Shown: positions 53,013-62,564, numbered from the stretch's first letter. The stretch: DNA of 64,000 nucleotides from Marininema mesophilum (GCF_900106775.1 NZ_FNNQ01000008.1:1-64000), one strand, 5' to 3'. Notes: a model not told the origin generated them from the sequence alone. Translations and numbers: made by a program.

Positions 53013-53412
53013 ATGGGTATCGACGACTGATCCAATTCATATTCCCTTTTTCGATCCACGCGAGCAACTTGCGTTTCGCAGCAATTTTGGCGATCCCACG
53101 AGTTAGCGGAATCAATAACAATACACCGAGGATATCCGTCAAAAAGCCAGGTACAAGCAGAAGAAATCCTCCAAGAAGAATACAAATCCCATCTATAATT
53201 GCTTCTCCTGGTAACTGACGATTCTCCAATTGCACCTTAGCCAATTGGAGAACAGCTATTCCCTGTTTGCGAGCAAACAAGGCTCCAATTAGACTGGTAG
53301 CGACGACAATCCCAACCGTGGGTAGAGGGCCAATCCAGCTTCCCACAGCAACTAACCCCCATATTTCCACGATAGCCACAACCAACACGATAAACATTCC
53401 GATGCGAATCAT
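53011..53412 (-). CDS. fxsA: FxsA family membrane protein
   Basis: 133 residues with four hydrophobic segments and the FxsA pattern EIWGLVAVGSWIGPLPTVGIV, then GIAVLQLAKVQLENRQLPGEAIIDG and LLLVPGFLTDILGVLLLIP. In E. coli FxsA overexpression relieves phage T7 exclusion by F plasmids; its normal role is unknown. Its place between ytvI and pyk is as in B. subtilis. Confidence 0.92.
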   Translation of the reverse strand: MIRIGMFIVLVVAIVEIWGLVAVGSWIGPLPTVGIVVATSLIGALFARKQGIAVLQLAKVQLENRQLPGEAIIDGICILLGGFLLLVPGFLTDILGVLLLIPLTRGIAKIAAKRKLLAWIEKGNMNWISRRYP

Positions 53413-53429
53413 GGATTCACTCTCCCGGA

Positions 53430-53849
53430 TTATTGGTTATTACTCATTTCTTCTTTTAATATTCTAAAAAGGGTAGGATGAACGTCTTGAAGCCGTACGG
53501 GTTTCATGCTTCGATCCACCCATAAATGAGTGGTCTCACCATGAGCGACTCGGTTTTCCGACTCAACCTGCAACAATTTATAGGTGAGAACGATCTTCGC
53601 TCCCCGCATTTCCTTAATCCTTGTATGCACCAGGATCTGATCATCAAAACGCACAGGCGAGACAAATCGGCAGTGTAAATCCACGACCGGTAATAACAAG
53701 CCTTGTTGCTCTAATACACTATAGGAATAACCAACCTTTCGAATGAGCGCACTTCTACCCTCTTCAAACCATATGGGGTAGACACTATGGTGAACAACCC
53801 CCATTTGATCAGTCTCCTGATAGCGCACACTGATCTGTGTCTTTACCAT
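53430..53849 (-). CDS. Acyl-CoA thioesterase, YbgC/4-HBT hot-dog family
   Basis: 139-residue hot-dog protein with the 4-hydroxybenzoyl-CoA thioesterase signature RYQETDQMGVVHHSVYPIWFEEGR, including the catalytic Asp. It should hydrolyse acyl-CoA or aryl-CoA thioesters in the cytoplasm; substrate not predictable. It lies 17 bases upstream of fxsA on the same strand, so the two are probably one transcript. Confidence 0.9.
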   Translation of the reverse strand: MVKTQISVRYQETDQMGVVHHSVYPIWFEEGRSALIRKVGYSYSVLEQQGLLLPVVDLHCRFVSPVRFDDQILVHTRIKEMRGAKIVLTYKLLQVESENRVAHGETTHLWVDRSMKPVRLQDVHPTLFRILKEEMSNNQ

Positions 53850-54162
53850 GGACTACCTTGCCCTCCAGTGTTTTAATAAGGCTTTTTCCCTAAGTATAAC
53901 GCACCTATCAACAACCTAGTCTCCAGTCACCGTGTCAATCAGTGTACATTTTTATCACCCTAGCGTAGCCATTTCAAATAGCCGCCTCATTTGCACTATT
54001 TTGAAGGTATTGGCTGATACTCCATCTCTGATGGGGCTCGCTGCTCAGAGTTACATAATTCACGCGGAAATTACACATCCTGTGAATAGCCAAACCTTCT
54101 TAAAGAAGATACAATAAAGACACTGAAAGATTCGGGAACATAGAAGAAAGGAGTTGTCCCTA

Positions 54163-54237
54163 ATGAAGCGCCGACAACGCCAAAAACGGCGGAAAAAACT
54201 ACGCTGGTGGATATTCCCTCGTCTGGGTGTCCTATAA
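54163..54237 (+). CDS. Putative 24-residue highly basic small protein
   Basis: Short plus-strand frame starting ATG 54163 with AGAAAGGAG ten bases upstream, encoding MKRRQRQKRRKKLRWW then IFPRLGVL: half Arg/Lys followed by a short hydrophobic end. A terminator follows 37 bases later. The strong ribosome site and terminator make it credible, but no family is recognised. Confidence 0.4.
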   Translation: MKRRQRQKRRKKLRWWIFPRLGVL

Positions 54238-54273
54238 CACAAACCGTCGGCTTCCGTTGGGTGAGATCGTATT

Positions 54274-54304
54274 AAAAAAGCGCTGGTTAGTCCAGCGCTT
54301 TTTT
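54274..54304. terminator. Bidirectional terminator downstream of pyk
   Basis: AAAAAAGCGCTGG/CCAGCGCTTTTTT perfect hairpin; serves pyk on the minus strand and could end the small plus-strand ORF. Confidence 0.92.
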
Positions 54305-54314
54305 CTATGGTGCA

Positions 54315-56063
54315 TTACAGTACAGATCTTCCAGAGTAAATATGACCTCGTTCACAGTCGACAGTAACTTGCATATCATCTTCAAAAATGTCCATTGCAT
54401 TGGTTACCCCGACAATCACAGGTACTCCGATGTTAATGCCCACTACAGCCGTATGGCAGGTAAGTCCCCCTTCTTCCACAATGACCGCGGCTGCGCGCTT
54501 AAAGGAATCGATCATATCCCGATCTGTCGATGGAGTGATAAGAATTGCTCCATCTTTCATTTTGCCTCGAATCTCCTCAGCAGATGTCCCCAATACGGCT
54601 TTCCCAGTCAATACTTTCCTCCCAATTCCTTGCCCCTTTGCTAGCATATCCCCAATCACGTGCACTTTCATCAGATTGGTTGTGCCTGATTGACTGACCG
54701 GCACACCACCCGTGATCACTACAGAGTCCCCATGGTTTACAAACCCTGCTTCAAGAGAGGCGTGAATCGCCGTTTGGAGCATTTCATCCGTAGATGTAAC
54801 TGCTGTACTTTTGACCGGATGGATTCCCCACACTAAAGCTAGCTTACGCATGACATTTTCGTGAACAGTTACGGCGATAATAGAGGCCTTGGGACGATAT
54901 TTAGAAACGAGTCGTGCTGTGCGACCACTCTCGGTAGAAGTAATAATGGCAGAAGAGTTCAAAGTGGAGGCTGTATGAACAACAGCTTGGCTAATCGAAT
55001 CAGGAATGCTAACTTCCTGTGCTTCCATTCGCTCACGGAAGAGATCCTGATATCGAAGCGAACTTTCTGCACGACAAGCGATGTTAGCCATCGTTTCCAC
55101 AGCTTCAACTGGATACTTCCCATTGGCTGTCTCTCCTGATAGCATGATCGCGTCTGTTCCATCGAAGATGGCGTTAGCTACATCGCTCGCTTCTGCCCGT
55201 GTCGGGCGAGGATTGCGTTGCATGGAATCCAGCATTTGTGTAGCGGTAATAACTGGTTTACCACGATCATTACACTGACGAATCAGCTGCTTTTGATGAA
55301 TCGGCACGTCCTCCGCAGGCACTTCTACACCTAGATCCCCTCTGGCAACCATAAGCCCATCGGAAGCTTCCAGGATAGCATCTAGATTTTTAATTCCTTC
55401 CTGATTTTCGATTTTGGAGATGATATGGATATTGGCCATATTCTCTTCCAACAATCTGCGGATCTCCATCACATCTCCAGCCTTACGCACAAAGGATGCA
55501 GCGATAAAGTCTACACTTTCTTTAATCCCAAACAAGATGTCTGCCACATCTTTCTCAGTGATACCAGGAAGATTAACAGAGACTCCTGGTACGTTAACCC
55601 CTTTACGGCTTTTTAATGGACCTCCGTTTTCAATACGACAGTGAATATTGTTCCCGTCCACTTTTTCTACAGTAAGTCCAATAAGACCATCATCGATCAA
55701 AATGGTAGAGCCTGGATGAACATCATTCACTAACCCTGGATAGGAGATGGAAACCCGTGTCGCATCGCCTTCAACAGTGTCTGCAGTCAAGGTGAAACGC
55801 TCTCCCGCTACAAGCTCTACTTCATCGACTCCTAGGACACCTGTACGAATCTCTGGTCCCTTTGTATCAAGCAAAATCGCCACATTTTTACCTAACTCTT
55901 TCCCTACTGCACGAATACGGTCAATCCGTTCCTTATGCTCCTCATGGGAACCATGGGAAAAATTTAATCGTGCGACATTCATCCCTGCTTCAATCAATTG
56001 CCGTAATATCTTAGGATCCTCACTCGTCGGACCAATCGTACACACGATTTTTGTTTTCCTCAT
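54315..56063 (-). CDS. pyk: Pyruvate kinase with C-terminal extra domain
   Basis: 582 residues: the pyruvate kinase core (KTKIVCTIGPTSEDP, catalytic ISKIENQEGIKNLD, MVARGDLGVEVP, GTDAIMLSGETANG) followed from about 475 by the PEP-utiliser-like domain typical of bacillary enzymes (EEGGLTCHTAVVGINIG). Makes pyruvate and ATP from PEP and ADP. ATG 56063 preferred over an in-frame GTG at 56075 too near its ribosome site. Follows pfkA by 18 bases, a glycolytic operon. Confidence 0.97.
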   Translation of the reverse strand: MRKTKIVCTIGPTSEDPKILRQLIEAGMNVARLNFSHGSHEEHKERIDRIRAVGKELGKNVAILLDTKGPEIRTGVLGVDEVELVAGERFTLTADTVEGDATRVSISYPGLVNDVHPGSTILIDDGLIGLTVEKVDGNNIHCRIENGGPLKSRKGVNVPGVSVNLPGITEKDVADILFGIKESVDFIAASFVRKAGDVMEIRRLLEENMANIHIISKIENQEGIKNLDAILEASDGLMVARGDLGVEVPAEDVPIHQKQLIRQCNDRGKPVITATQMLDSMQRNPRPTRAEASDVANAIFDGTDAIMLSGETANGKYPVEAVETMANIACRAESSLRYQDLFRERMEAQEVSIPDSISQAVVHTASTLNSSAIITSTESGRTARLVSKYRPKASIIAVTVHENVMRKLALVWGIHPVKSTAVTSTDEMLQTAIHASLEAGFVNHGDSVVITGGVPVSQSGTTNLMKVHVIGDMLAKGQGIGRKVLTGKAVLGTSAEEIRGKMKDGAILITPSTDRDMIDSFKRAAAVIVEEGGLTCHTAVVGINIGVPVIVGVTNAMDIFEDDMQVTVDCERGHIYSGRSVL

Positions 56064-56081
56064 CCTTCTAATCACCCTTTC

Positions 56082-57041
56082 TTATATCGCCAGAATGCTA
56101 GCCAAATCATACATAGACATATCGGGCTGATGTTTCATGGAGAAGGCTGTATCAAAGTTAATCGCCGTAATCTCATTGTTACGAATCGCCACCATTTTAT
56201 CATGTTCCCCCGCTAGTAATAGATCCACAGCATTAGCACCCATTTGGCTTGCCAGTACCCGATCAAATGCAGAGGGTGAGCCTCCACGCTGGATATGTCC
56301 AAGAACCGTTACACGGGTTTCTTCACCTGTTTTCTCCTTGATCTTCTTACCGATTTCGAAGGCGTTTCCGGCACCTTCTGCAACGACGATAATGCTATGT
56401 TTTTTATCCCGACGATCTCCTCTAGCAAGACGTTCCACTATGTCATCCAATTCATAAGGTGCCTCGGGGACGAGAATCGATTCTGCTCCATCGGCAAGAC
56501 CCGCCCACAATGCGATATCTCCAGCATCACGACCCATCACTTCAACGATGTAAGTCCGTTCATGGGAAGAAGCTGTATCTCTGATACGGTCAATATTTTG
56601 AATGACTGTGTTTACCGCCGTATCAAATCCGATCGTAAAATCCGTCCCTGGGATATCATTATCAATTGTACCTGGAACGCCAATCGTAGGGTAACCAAGG
56701 GCGGTCAAATGTTGCGCTCCACGAAAGCTACCATCTCCACCGATTACTACTATCCCCCCAATTCCATGCTGTTGTAAATTGGATACCGCCTTTTCTCGTC
56801 CTTCAGGAGTGCGGAACTCTTCACATCGAGCAGAACGGAGAATGGTTCCCCCTCGATGGATGATATCTCCTACCGAACCGAGCTCCATTGTAATAAAATC
56901 CCCTTGAATGAGTCCTGTGTAACCTCTTTGTACTCCAATAACATCGAGTCCATGATGATGTCCTTTACGAACAACCGCACGGATTGCCGCATTCATACCT
57001 GGAGAATCCCCACCACTCGTTAAAACTGCGATTCTTTCCAT
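56082..57041 (-). CDS. pfkA: ATP-dependent 6-phosphofructokinase
   Basis: 319 residues, exactly the family length. It has the ATP site VLTSGGDSPGMNAAIRAVVR, GGDGSFRGA, catalytic TIDNDIPGTDFTIGFDTA and the allosteric/substrate loop VMGRDAGDIALWAG. It commits fructose-6-phosphate to glycolysis, controlled by ADP and PEP. First gene of pfkA-pyk, downstream of accDA. Confidence 0.98.
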   Translation of the reverse strand: MERIAVLTSGGDSPGMNAAIRAVVRKGHHHGLDVIGVQRGYTGLIQGDFITMELGSVGDIIHRGGTILRSARCEEFRTPEGREKAVSNLQQHGIGGIVVIGGDGSFRGAQHLTALGYPTIGVPGTIDNDIPGTDFTIGFDTAVNTVIQNIDRIRDTASSHERTYIVEVMGRDAGDIALWAGLADGAESILVPEAPYELDDIVERLARGDRRDKKHSIIVVAEGAGNAFEIGKKIKEKTGEETRVTVLGHIQRGGSPSAFDRVLASQMGANAVDLLLAGEHDKMVAIRNNEITAINFDTAFSMKHQPDMSMYDLASILAI

Positions 57042-57149
57042 TGTTTATTTTCACCTCAAAGATAGTTATACCCAGCTTTTCTATTTACCCATGTCAAAAC
57101 CTCTTCTTTTAGATACCTTCTTCACTACAAGTCACAGAATAAAGATTTT

Positions 57150-57178
57150 CCCGCAGGGACATTTTTTGTCCCTGCGGG
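57150..57178. terminator. Perfect hairpin between accA and pfkA
   Basis: CCCGCAGGGAC-loop-GTCCCTGCGGG, 11 perfect pairs, followed on the minus strand only by AAAATCTTT. It may be a weak terminator or mRNA processing/stability element after accA. Confidence 0.5.
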
Positions 57179-57203
57179 ACAAAAAAGAGAAAACCGAGGG
57201 CGA

Positions 57204-58172
57204 TTACCCGTTACCCACGGTTGTAAAAACCCCGATCTTTTCAAATTTGCGATGGCGATCCAATACAAGGTCCTCTTCTTTCATACTGAGCAATGGAGTT
57301 AACTCTTCCTGAATCGCTTCCTGAATCGCATGTGCCTGAGTTGTCACATCTTTATGGGCGCCACCCTTTGGCTCAGGAATAATTTTATCCACTACTCCGA
57401 GAGAGTAGAGATCCTGCGCTGTGATTTTAAGAGCTTCCGCCGCTTCCTGCGCCTTCGTTGAATCTCGCCACAGAATCGCAGCGGCCCCTTCTGGGGAGAT
57501 CACCGAGTAGTAGGCGTTCTCCAGCATCAGCAATCGATTACCCACACTGATTGCAAGAGCTCCACCACTTCCTCCCTCCCCTGTCACCACACAAATGATC
57601 GGTACACGTAAGCCTGCCATTTCCCTTAGGTTTCTAGCGATGGCTTCCGATTGTCCTCTCTCCTCCGCCTCCACCCCAGGATGAGCCCCCTGGGTATCGA
57701 CGAAACAGATAATCGGACGATTAAATTTATCCGCTTGTTGCATCAAACGGAGCGCCTTCCGATATCCTTCTGGATGAGGAAGACCGAAGTTGCGGGCGAT
57801 CTTATCCTTCGTATCCTTCCCACGCTCATGACCAATAACGGTTACAGGTGAACCATTAAATTTCGCTATACCACCAATGATTGCTGGATCGTCTCCATAT
57901 AAGCGATCCCCATGTAGTTCAATGAAGTCCGTAAAAATATGCTGAATATAGTCTTGCGTCGTGGGCCTAGATACGTGCCGAGCTATCTGCACTTTTTGCC
58001 ATGTAGTCAGATTACCATAAATCTGCCCTTCCAACCGACGGGCTTTCTCCTCAAGAGTGGCAATCTCTTCAGACAGGTCAATCTCTTTATCCTGAGTAAA
58101 CTTCCGTAGCTCTGCAATCTTATCGCGCAATTCAACCAGCGGTTTTTCAAAGGCGAGTTGTCCATTATTCAT
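57204..58172 (-). CDS. accA: Acetyl-CoA carboxylase carboxyltransferase subunit alpha
   Basis: 322 residues with the AccA features KAEKARRLEGQIYGNLTTWQKVQIARH-like N-terminal helix pair, GHERGKDTKDKIARNFG, the oxyanion region VTGEGGSGGALAISVGN and ENAYYSVISPEGAAAILW. It transfers carboxyl from carboxybiotin to acetyl-CoA together with AccD. Overlaps accD by eight bases, so subunits are coupled in translation. Confidence 0.97.
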   Translation of the reverse strand: MNNGQLAFEKPLVELRDKIAELRKFTQDKEIDLSEEIATLEEKARRLEGQIYGNLTTWQKVQIARHVSRPTTQDYIQHIFTDFIELHGDRLYGDDPAIIGGIAKFNGSPVTVIGHERGKDTKDKIARNFGLPHPEGYRKALRLMQQADKFNRPIICFVDTQGAHPGVEAEERGQSEAIARNLREMAGLRVPIICVVTGEGGSGGALAISVGNRLLMLENAYYSVISPEGAAAILWRDSTKAQEAAEALKITAQDLYSLGVVDKIIPEPKGGAHKDVTTQAHAIQEAIQEELTPLLSMKEEDLVLDRHRKFEKIGVFTTVGNG

Positions 58173-59028
58173 GGCTCTCTCTTCCTCCTGAATGCAAGTC
58201 TAGAATCCGAGTGAGCATCTCCCGCATCTCTCCCCGGGAAACCACTTCGTCCAATTGACCATGCTTGAGGAGAAACTCTGCCGTCTGAAAATCCTCTGGC
58301 AATTTCTGACGAACCGTCTGTTCAATCACTCGTCTTCCTGCAAATCCGATTAATGCCTGCGGCTCAGCGATATTAATATCACCAAGGGAAGAGAAGCTAG
58401 CGGACACACCGCCTGTTGTTGGATTAGTCAACACGGAGACAAAAAGAACTTTTTCCCGGTGCATTCTCTCTAACGCAGCACTGGTCTTTGCCATTTGCAT
58501 TAGAGAAAGAACACCCTCCTGCATCCGAGCGCCTCCTGAGGCAGAAAACAAGATAAAGGGATATTTTTTCTTCGTCGCTCTTATCGCCGCACGAGCAATT
58601 TTTTCCCCAACAACCGATCCCATGCTCCCCATCCGAAAGCGTGAATCCATCACCCCGATGACTGCAGGGTAGCCACCGATGGTCCCCTCACCCGTCATCA
58701 CAGCTTCATTCATTTGGGTTTTTTCAATATCTAGCTTTACTTTATCCACATAGTTAGGAAAATTAAGGGGATCCATCGAAATCAGATCCGCATCATATTC
58801 AAAAAAACGCCCCTCGTCTACGGTCGACTGGATTCGATCTGGTGCAGACATGGAGAAGTGGTACTGACAGCTCTTACACACTTTCAGATTCTTCTCCAGT
58901 TCCTTCGTGATGAGGATCGTCCCACACCGGGGACATTTTTGCATAATGCCCTCAGGGATATCCTTTTTAGCATGTTCCGTAGGTATAGTGGCGTATTTCT
59001 TCTGTTTCCGGAATAGATCCTTTAACAC
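58165..59028 (-). CDS. accD: Acetyl-CoA carboxylase carboxyltransferase subunit beta
   Basis: 287 residues beginning MLKDLFRKQKKYATIP, then a four-cysteine zinc ribbon (CPRCGTI, CKSCQYHF) and the carboxyltransferase core (FSASGGARMQEGVLSLMQMAKTS, NPTTGGVSASF). The start is GTG 59028, with GAGGTG six bases before it and the standard MLKD beginning; GTG 59037 is too close to the site. Zinc ribbon may bind its own mRNA, as described for E. coli. Confidence 0.97.
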   Translation of the reverse strand: MLKDLFRKQKKYATIPTEHAKKDIPEGIMQKCPRCGTILITKELEKNLKVCKSCQYHFSMSAPDRIQSTVDEGRFFEYDADLISMDPLNFPNYVDKVKLDIEKTQMNEAVMTGEGTIGGYPAVIGVMDSRFRMGSMGSVVGEKIARAAIRATKKKYPFILFSASGGARMQEGVLSLMQMAKTSAALERMHREKVLFVSVLTNPTTGGVSASFSSLGDINIAEPQALIGFAGRRVIEQTVRQKLPEDFQTAEFLLKHGQLDEVVSRGEMREMLTRILDLHSGGRESHE

Positions 59029-59285
59029 GAGAAACACCTCATCCGAGCATATAATTGTAGGAATTCCTTATGCAGAGTATCAAATCAGCACGTTCTGCAC
59101 TTCTTTCCATTCGACTCTGGGGAATTTCATCTTCATCTGTTCACTGAAGCGCATAGGCCTTTTCACCAGGAATCCTGGGATCGCGGATTCGCTCAACCTT
59201 CTGCTGGTTAGGAGATAGGCCTACCTAACTATAACCGTCCTCATGCTTCCATCAGGTTATCCTGCACTCCCATGGAAACCACATT
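59029..59285 (-). promoter_or_regulatory. Long accDA leader with several short inverted repeats
   Basis: About 250 untranslated bases between promoter and accD. It contains TAGGCCTA palindromes at both ends of a region near 59153-59224, CCAGGATTCCTGG and GCGAATCCGC. No known riboswitch or terminator was recognised. Confidence 0.4.
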
Positions 59286-59291
59286 TCACCG

Positions 59292-59321
59292 ATCATAGCA
59301 CAGAATGATTTTAAACTGCAA
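59292..59321 (-). promoter_or_regulatory. Promoter of accDA
   Basis: Minus strand TTGCAG (59321-59316), 18-base spacer, TATGAT (59297-59292). Confidence 0.6.
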
Positions 59322-59386
59322 CGAACCTCTTACCAGAATAGATGGGCTTCCCCTCATCATACTTCTTTAAACGATTGAAATCCTGC

Positions 59387-60049
59387 CTATGACAGATGTC
59401 TCTCCAATGCCACAGCCGCAGCATCCGCATCCCTTCTCCGCAAATGATCGACGATCTCCCTGTGCTGTACAACCGCCTGATGTAGCCTTCCTTCACGGGT
59501 GAAAGAAGATTGACGGATCGCTTGTCCAAATTGGACAACAGGATACCACACGCGTAGCAGCAACTGGTTTTGGGCTATTTTTATAAGTCGACGATGAAAG
59601 CCATAGTCCTCTTCAATCGGGATTTCACCTTTGACAATCTTCTTTTCCATATCCAAACAAAATCCTTCGAGCGCCTCCCAATCTTCTTCTTTCCCTCGAA
59701 TGGCGGCTTGACGCACTGCGCCCATTTCAAGCAACGTACGCATCTCAGAAAGATGCTGTTTGGTTGGTTCATCCCGCAGGATATAAAACGCCAAAAGATC
59801 AATCAGTCGATGAGATTCATAGGGTTGAAGATATGTTCCTTCTCCTCGCCGGGTTGTGATTATCCCCAGAAGTTCTAGTGCACGTAAAGCTTCGCGCACA
59901 GTAGAACGTCCTACATTCAAACGGGATACCATCTCCCGTTCAGAAGGCATTTTCTCCCCTGGAGATAACCCATCCTCTTCGATCAACTCATGAATCCGTA
60001 AAACAATCGAGTTAAACTTACTACCTGTTGTGATTGGATACGTAACCAT
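59387..60049 (-). CDS. GntR family regulator, FadR/FCD type
   Basis: 220 residues: N-terminal winged helix (LSPGEKMPSEREMVSRLNVGRSTVREALRALELLGII) and C-terminal FCD effector domain with the metal-binding Asp/His set (EMRTLLEMGAVRQAA, YGFHRRLIKIAQN, QHREIVDHLRRRDADAA). FCD regulators respond to organic acids or acyl-CoA. Between malic enzyme and accDA, so control of C3/C4 acid or fatty acid metabolism is plausible but unproven. It starts 22 bases after malic enzyme's stop, probably co-transcribed. Confidence 0.92.
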   Translation of the reverse strand: MVTYPITTGSKFNSIVLRIHELIEEDGLSPGEKMPSEREMVSRLNVGRSTVREALRALELLGIITTRRGEGTYLQPYESHRLIDLLAFYILRDEPTKQHLSEMRTLLEMGAVRQAAIRGKEEDWEALEGFCLDMEKKIVKGEIPIEEDYGFHRRLIKIAQNQLLLRVWYPVVQFGQAIRQSSFTREGRLHQAVVQHREIVDHLRRRDADAAAVALERHLS

Positions 60050-60071
60050 AAAATACCTCGTTTCCAGTCAC

Positions 60072-61307
60072 TCAACCCTCTTCGTGAGTCAGTTTCCGTG
60101 TCCGTTCAGCGACTTCCTTAGGATCGAGTTGAATACGGGCCTGATTCGTCTTCATCGCAGCCCGTGCGACCTCTGCTGCTACCCGCGGTGCTACTTCCTG
60201 ATTAAATGGAGCTGGGATCACATAGTTTGCATCTAGCTCATTCTCCCCAATCAGATCCGCAATCGCATAGGCGGCCGCTACCTTCATCTCTTCATTGATA
60301 CTACTTGCTCGTACATCTAACGCTCCACGGAAAATCCCAGGAAATGCAAGCACGTTATTCACTTGATTAGGAAAATCGGACCGGCCCGTTCCAACTACTT
60401 TCGCTCCCGCTTGGTAGGCTTCTAAAGGCATAATCTCAGGGACTGGGTTGGCCATAGCAAAAATGATCGGATCACGATTCATGGAACGTATCATGTTCGG
60501 AGTTACTGCACCTGCAACAGAAACGCCAATAAATACATCTGCACCCTTCATCGCTTCTGCCAAATCACCCTGAACACCACTCTGGTTTGTAACCTGGGCA
60601 ATATGTTCCTTTATGCTGTTCATCCCATTTGCACGGCCTTCATAGATAGTCCCTTTGCTATCACACATAATAATATCCTTCACACCTAGGGAGAGGAGCA
60701 ACTTAATGATCGCAATCCCTGCAGCACCCGCTCCATTGGCTACCACCTTGATTTCATCCATTCTTTTATTGACGACTTTTAGTGCATTGATTAACCCAGC
60801 AAGTGTAACAATAGCGGTCCCATGCTGATCGTCATGAAAAACAGGAATATCAAGCTCTCGTTTTAAACGCTCTTCGATTAAAAAGCATTTCGGAGCAGCG
60901 ATATCTTCGAGATTCACACCACCAAAGGTAGGTGCAAGTAGCTTTACCGTTTCTACAATTCTGTCCACTTCGTTGGTGTCTACACAAAGGGGGAACGCAT
61001 CCACACCAGCAAAAGCTTTGAAAAGAACCGCCTTTCCTTCCATCACTGGCATCGCGGCATGGGGGCCGATGTTGCCCAAACCAAGTACCGCAGTCCCATC
61101 CGATACGATTGCAACCAGGTTCCCCTTCATGGTATAGTCGTATACTTTGCCTTCATCTGCATGAATATCTTTACAAGGCTCTGCTACACCTGGAGAATAG
61201 GCCAAGGACAGATCTTCTGCATTGTTTACAGCAACTTTTGACCTCACCGTCAGTTTACCCTGATTATCGCGGTGCATCTTCAATGCTGCTTCTCGCAAAG
61301 TGGACAA
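60072..61307 (-). CDS. NAD(P)-dependent malic enzyme
   Basis: 411-residue short-type malic enzyme (YtsJ/MaeB-like without the PTA domain). Visible: SLAYSPGVAEPCKDI, GLGNIGPHAAMPVMEGKAVLFKAF, FHDDQHGTAIVTLAGL metal site and NGAGAAGIAIIKLL cofactor motif, then ANPVPEI. It decarboxylates malate to pyruvate, supplying NADPH. TTG 61307 has AAGGAG eight bases upstream; GTG 61316 overlaps that site. Confidence 0.95.
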   Translation of the reverse strand: MSTLREAALKMHRDNQGKLTVRSKVAVNNAEDLSLAYSPGVAEPCKDIHADEGKVYDYTMKGNLVAIVSDGTAVLGLGNIGPHAAMPVMEGKAVLFKAFAGVDAFPLCVDTNEVDRIVETVKLLAPTFGGVNLEDIAAPKCFLIEERLKRELDIPVFHDDQHGTAIVTLAGLINALKVVNKRMDEIKVVANGAGAAGIAIIKLLLSLGVKDIIMCDSKGTIYEGRANGMNSIKEHIAQVTNQSGVQGDLAEAMKGADVFIGVSVAGAVTPNMIRSMNRDPIIFAMANPVPEIMPLEAYQAGAKVVGTGRSDFPNQVNNVLAFPGIFRGALDVRASSINEEMKVAAAYAIADLIGENELDANYVIPAPFNQEVAPRVAAEVARAAMKTNQARIQLDPKEVAERTRKLTHEEG

Positions 61308-61522
61308 GCTATTCACTCCTTCAGTTCCATGACAGCAGTGGTCAGACCAGTTGTCATAGCATGATTATACCAGATGTGAGATCATTGGAAAACTCGCCCT
61401 AGGAGTAGGAAGAATTCTCCATCAAATGGTCGGCCACCAGCACATACAGAGGGTGAGACAGGCTTAAGCTTCTCACCGGCTAAAATTGAAATATTGGGAT
61501 AATAGGAGCATGGAATGATCCA

Positions 61523-61663
61523 TTAATCGATAAATACCAGACCACATATTCCAACAAGACCCGCAAAGGTGATCGCACATAGTACAAGGATGATAAGGAC
61601 CCACTTCTCTTCTCGTTTACGCTTACTTTCTTCGTCCAAAGACCCTTTATGAACTGCCATCAT
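61523..61663 (-). CDS. Putative 46-residue single-pass membrane protein
   Basis: Short frame from a double ATG (61663/61660) behind GGGGGGACGGC. A charged head (HKGSLDEESKRKREEKW) is followed by one hydrophobic helix with two Cys, ending FID. The charge layout fits an N-in membrane protein. No family recognised. The rest of the 61317-61806 gap shows no other gene. Confidence 0.5.
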   Translation of the reverse strand: MMAVHKGSLDEESKRKREEKWVLIILVLCAITFAGLVGICGLVFID

Positions 61664-61806
61664 GCCGTCCCCCCGTGTAATCATATCCAGCCACTTTACT
61701 TCGATAGATCTTCCCTACATCATAACGCATGTAGGAGTGGATAGCGATGCATCCACGGATTTACCATCAATTTTTATAAAATTGATGAGAGGATGAAGCA
61801 TATCCA

Positions 61807-62376
61807 TCATTCTTTCTTAAACATCTCTTCTACTCCATCAACTAATCGTTGATGCCTATCCTGCTCCCTGATTTCGCTCTTCTTTAACCTCTCTCGCAAC
61901 TGATATAACTGTTCCACTTTTTCTCCCCAGGTTTCATCATACTGGCGAGCAAGATCCTCTCGAATGCGCCTGGCAAGGATCGGGCTTGCCCCTCCAGTAG
62001 AAACAGCAAAAGTCAACTTTCCCCTATTCAACGAAACGGGAACATGAAAATTGCCTAGAGAGGAGTCATCAACGACATTCACTAGACAATGAGAACCTGC
62101 CGCCTCCGCCACTGCACGATTGGTTGCTTTATTGTCTGTCGCGGCAACAATCACCCATGCTTTATCAAGGTCTCCAGGTTCAAAGGGCTTCCGATGCCAG
62201 TGGAGCACCCCCTGATTCACCCTTTCCATTAAAGTTGGAGTAATTTCAGGAGCCACGATGGTCACCTGGGCACCTGCTTCACACAATGTTCTCACTCGGC
62301 GAGCCGCTATTTTCCCACCACCAATCACCGTCGCCAAACGACCTCGCAGGTTCACCATCAGTGGAATATGAGCCAC
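61807..62376 (-). CDS. sirC: Precorrin-2 dehydrogenase / sirohydrochlorin ferrochelatase family protein
   Basis: 189 residues with the NAD motif ATVIGGGKIAARRV, IVAATDNKATNRAVAEAA and NVVDDSSLGNFHVPVSLNRGKLTFAVSTGGASP, the Met8/SirC signature. It oxidises precorrin-2 to sirohydrochlorin (and may insert iron). GTG 62376 is preferred (GGGAGGG upstream, giving MAHIPLMVNL); the frame extends to 62415. It acts after CobA in siroheme synthesis, next to a siroheme reductase. Confidence 0.9.
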   Translation of the reverse strand: MAHIPLMVNLRGRLATVIGGGKIAARRVRTLCEAGAQVTIVAPEITPTLMERVNQGVLHWHRKPFEPGDLDKAWVIVAATDNKATNRAVAEAAGSHCLVNVVDDSSLGNFHVPVSLNRGKLTFAVSTGGASPILARRIREDLARQYDETWGEKVEQLYQLRERLKKSEIREQDRHQRLVDGVEEMFKKE

Positions 62377-62496
62377 CGTACACCCTCCCTCTTCTTCCCT
62401 GTTACTCACTCTCATTCCCTATATCATAGCCGAAAACCCGCTCCATTGGCCAACACCAGCCACAACACCAAAAAAACCTCCATTTTTTTAAAACGT

Positions 62497-62555
62497 AAAG
62501 ACCCGATTCAATCTAGTAACGAACTTACGTTGCTAGATTGGACCAGGTCTTTACA
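62497..62555 (-). terminator. Large imperfect hairpin after cobA
   Basis: AAAGACC...CAATCTAG...AACG pairing with CGTT...CTAGATTG...GGTCTTT around a short loop, then ACGTTTTAAAAAAA. Probable terminator of the siroheme gene block. Confidence 0.65.
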
Positions 62556-62564
62556 AGTGACCGA

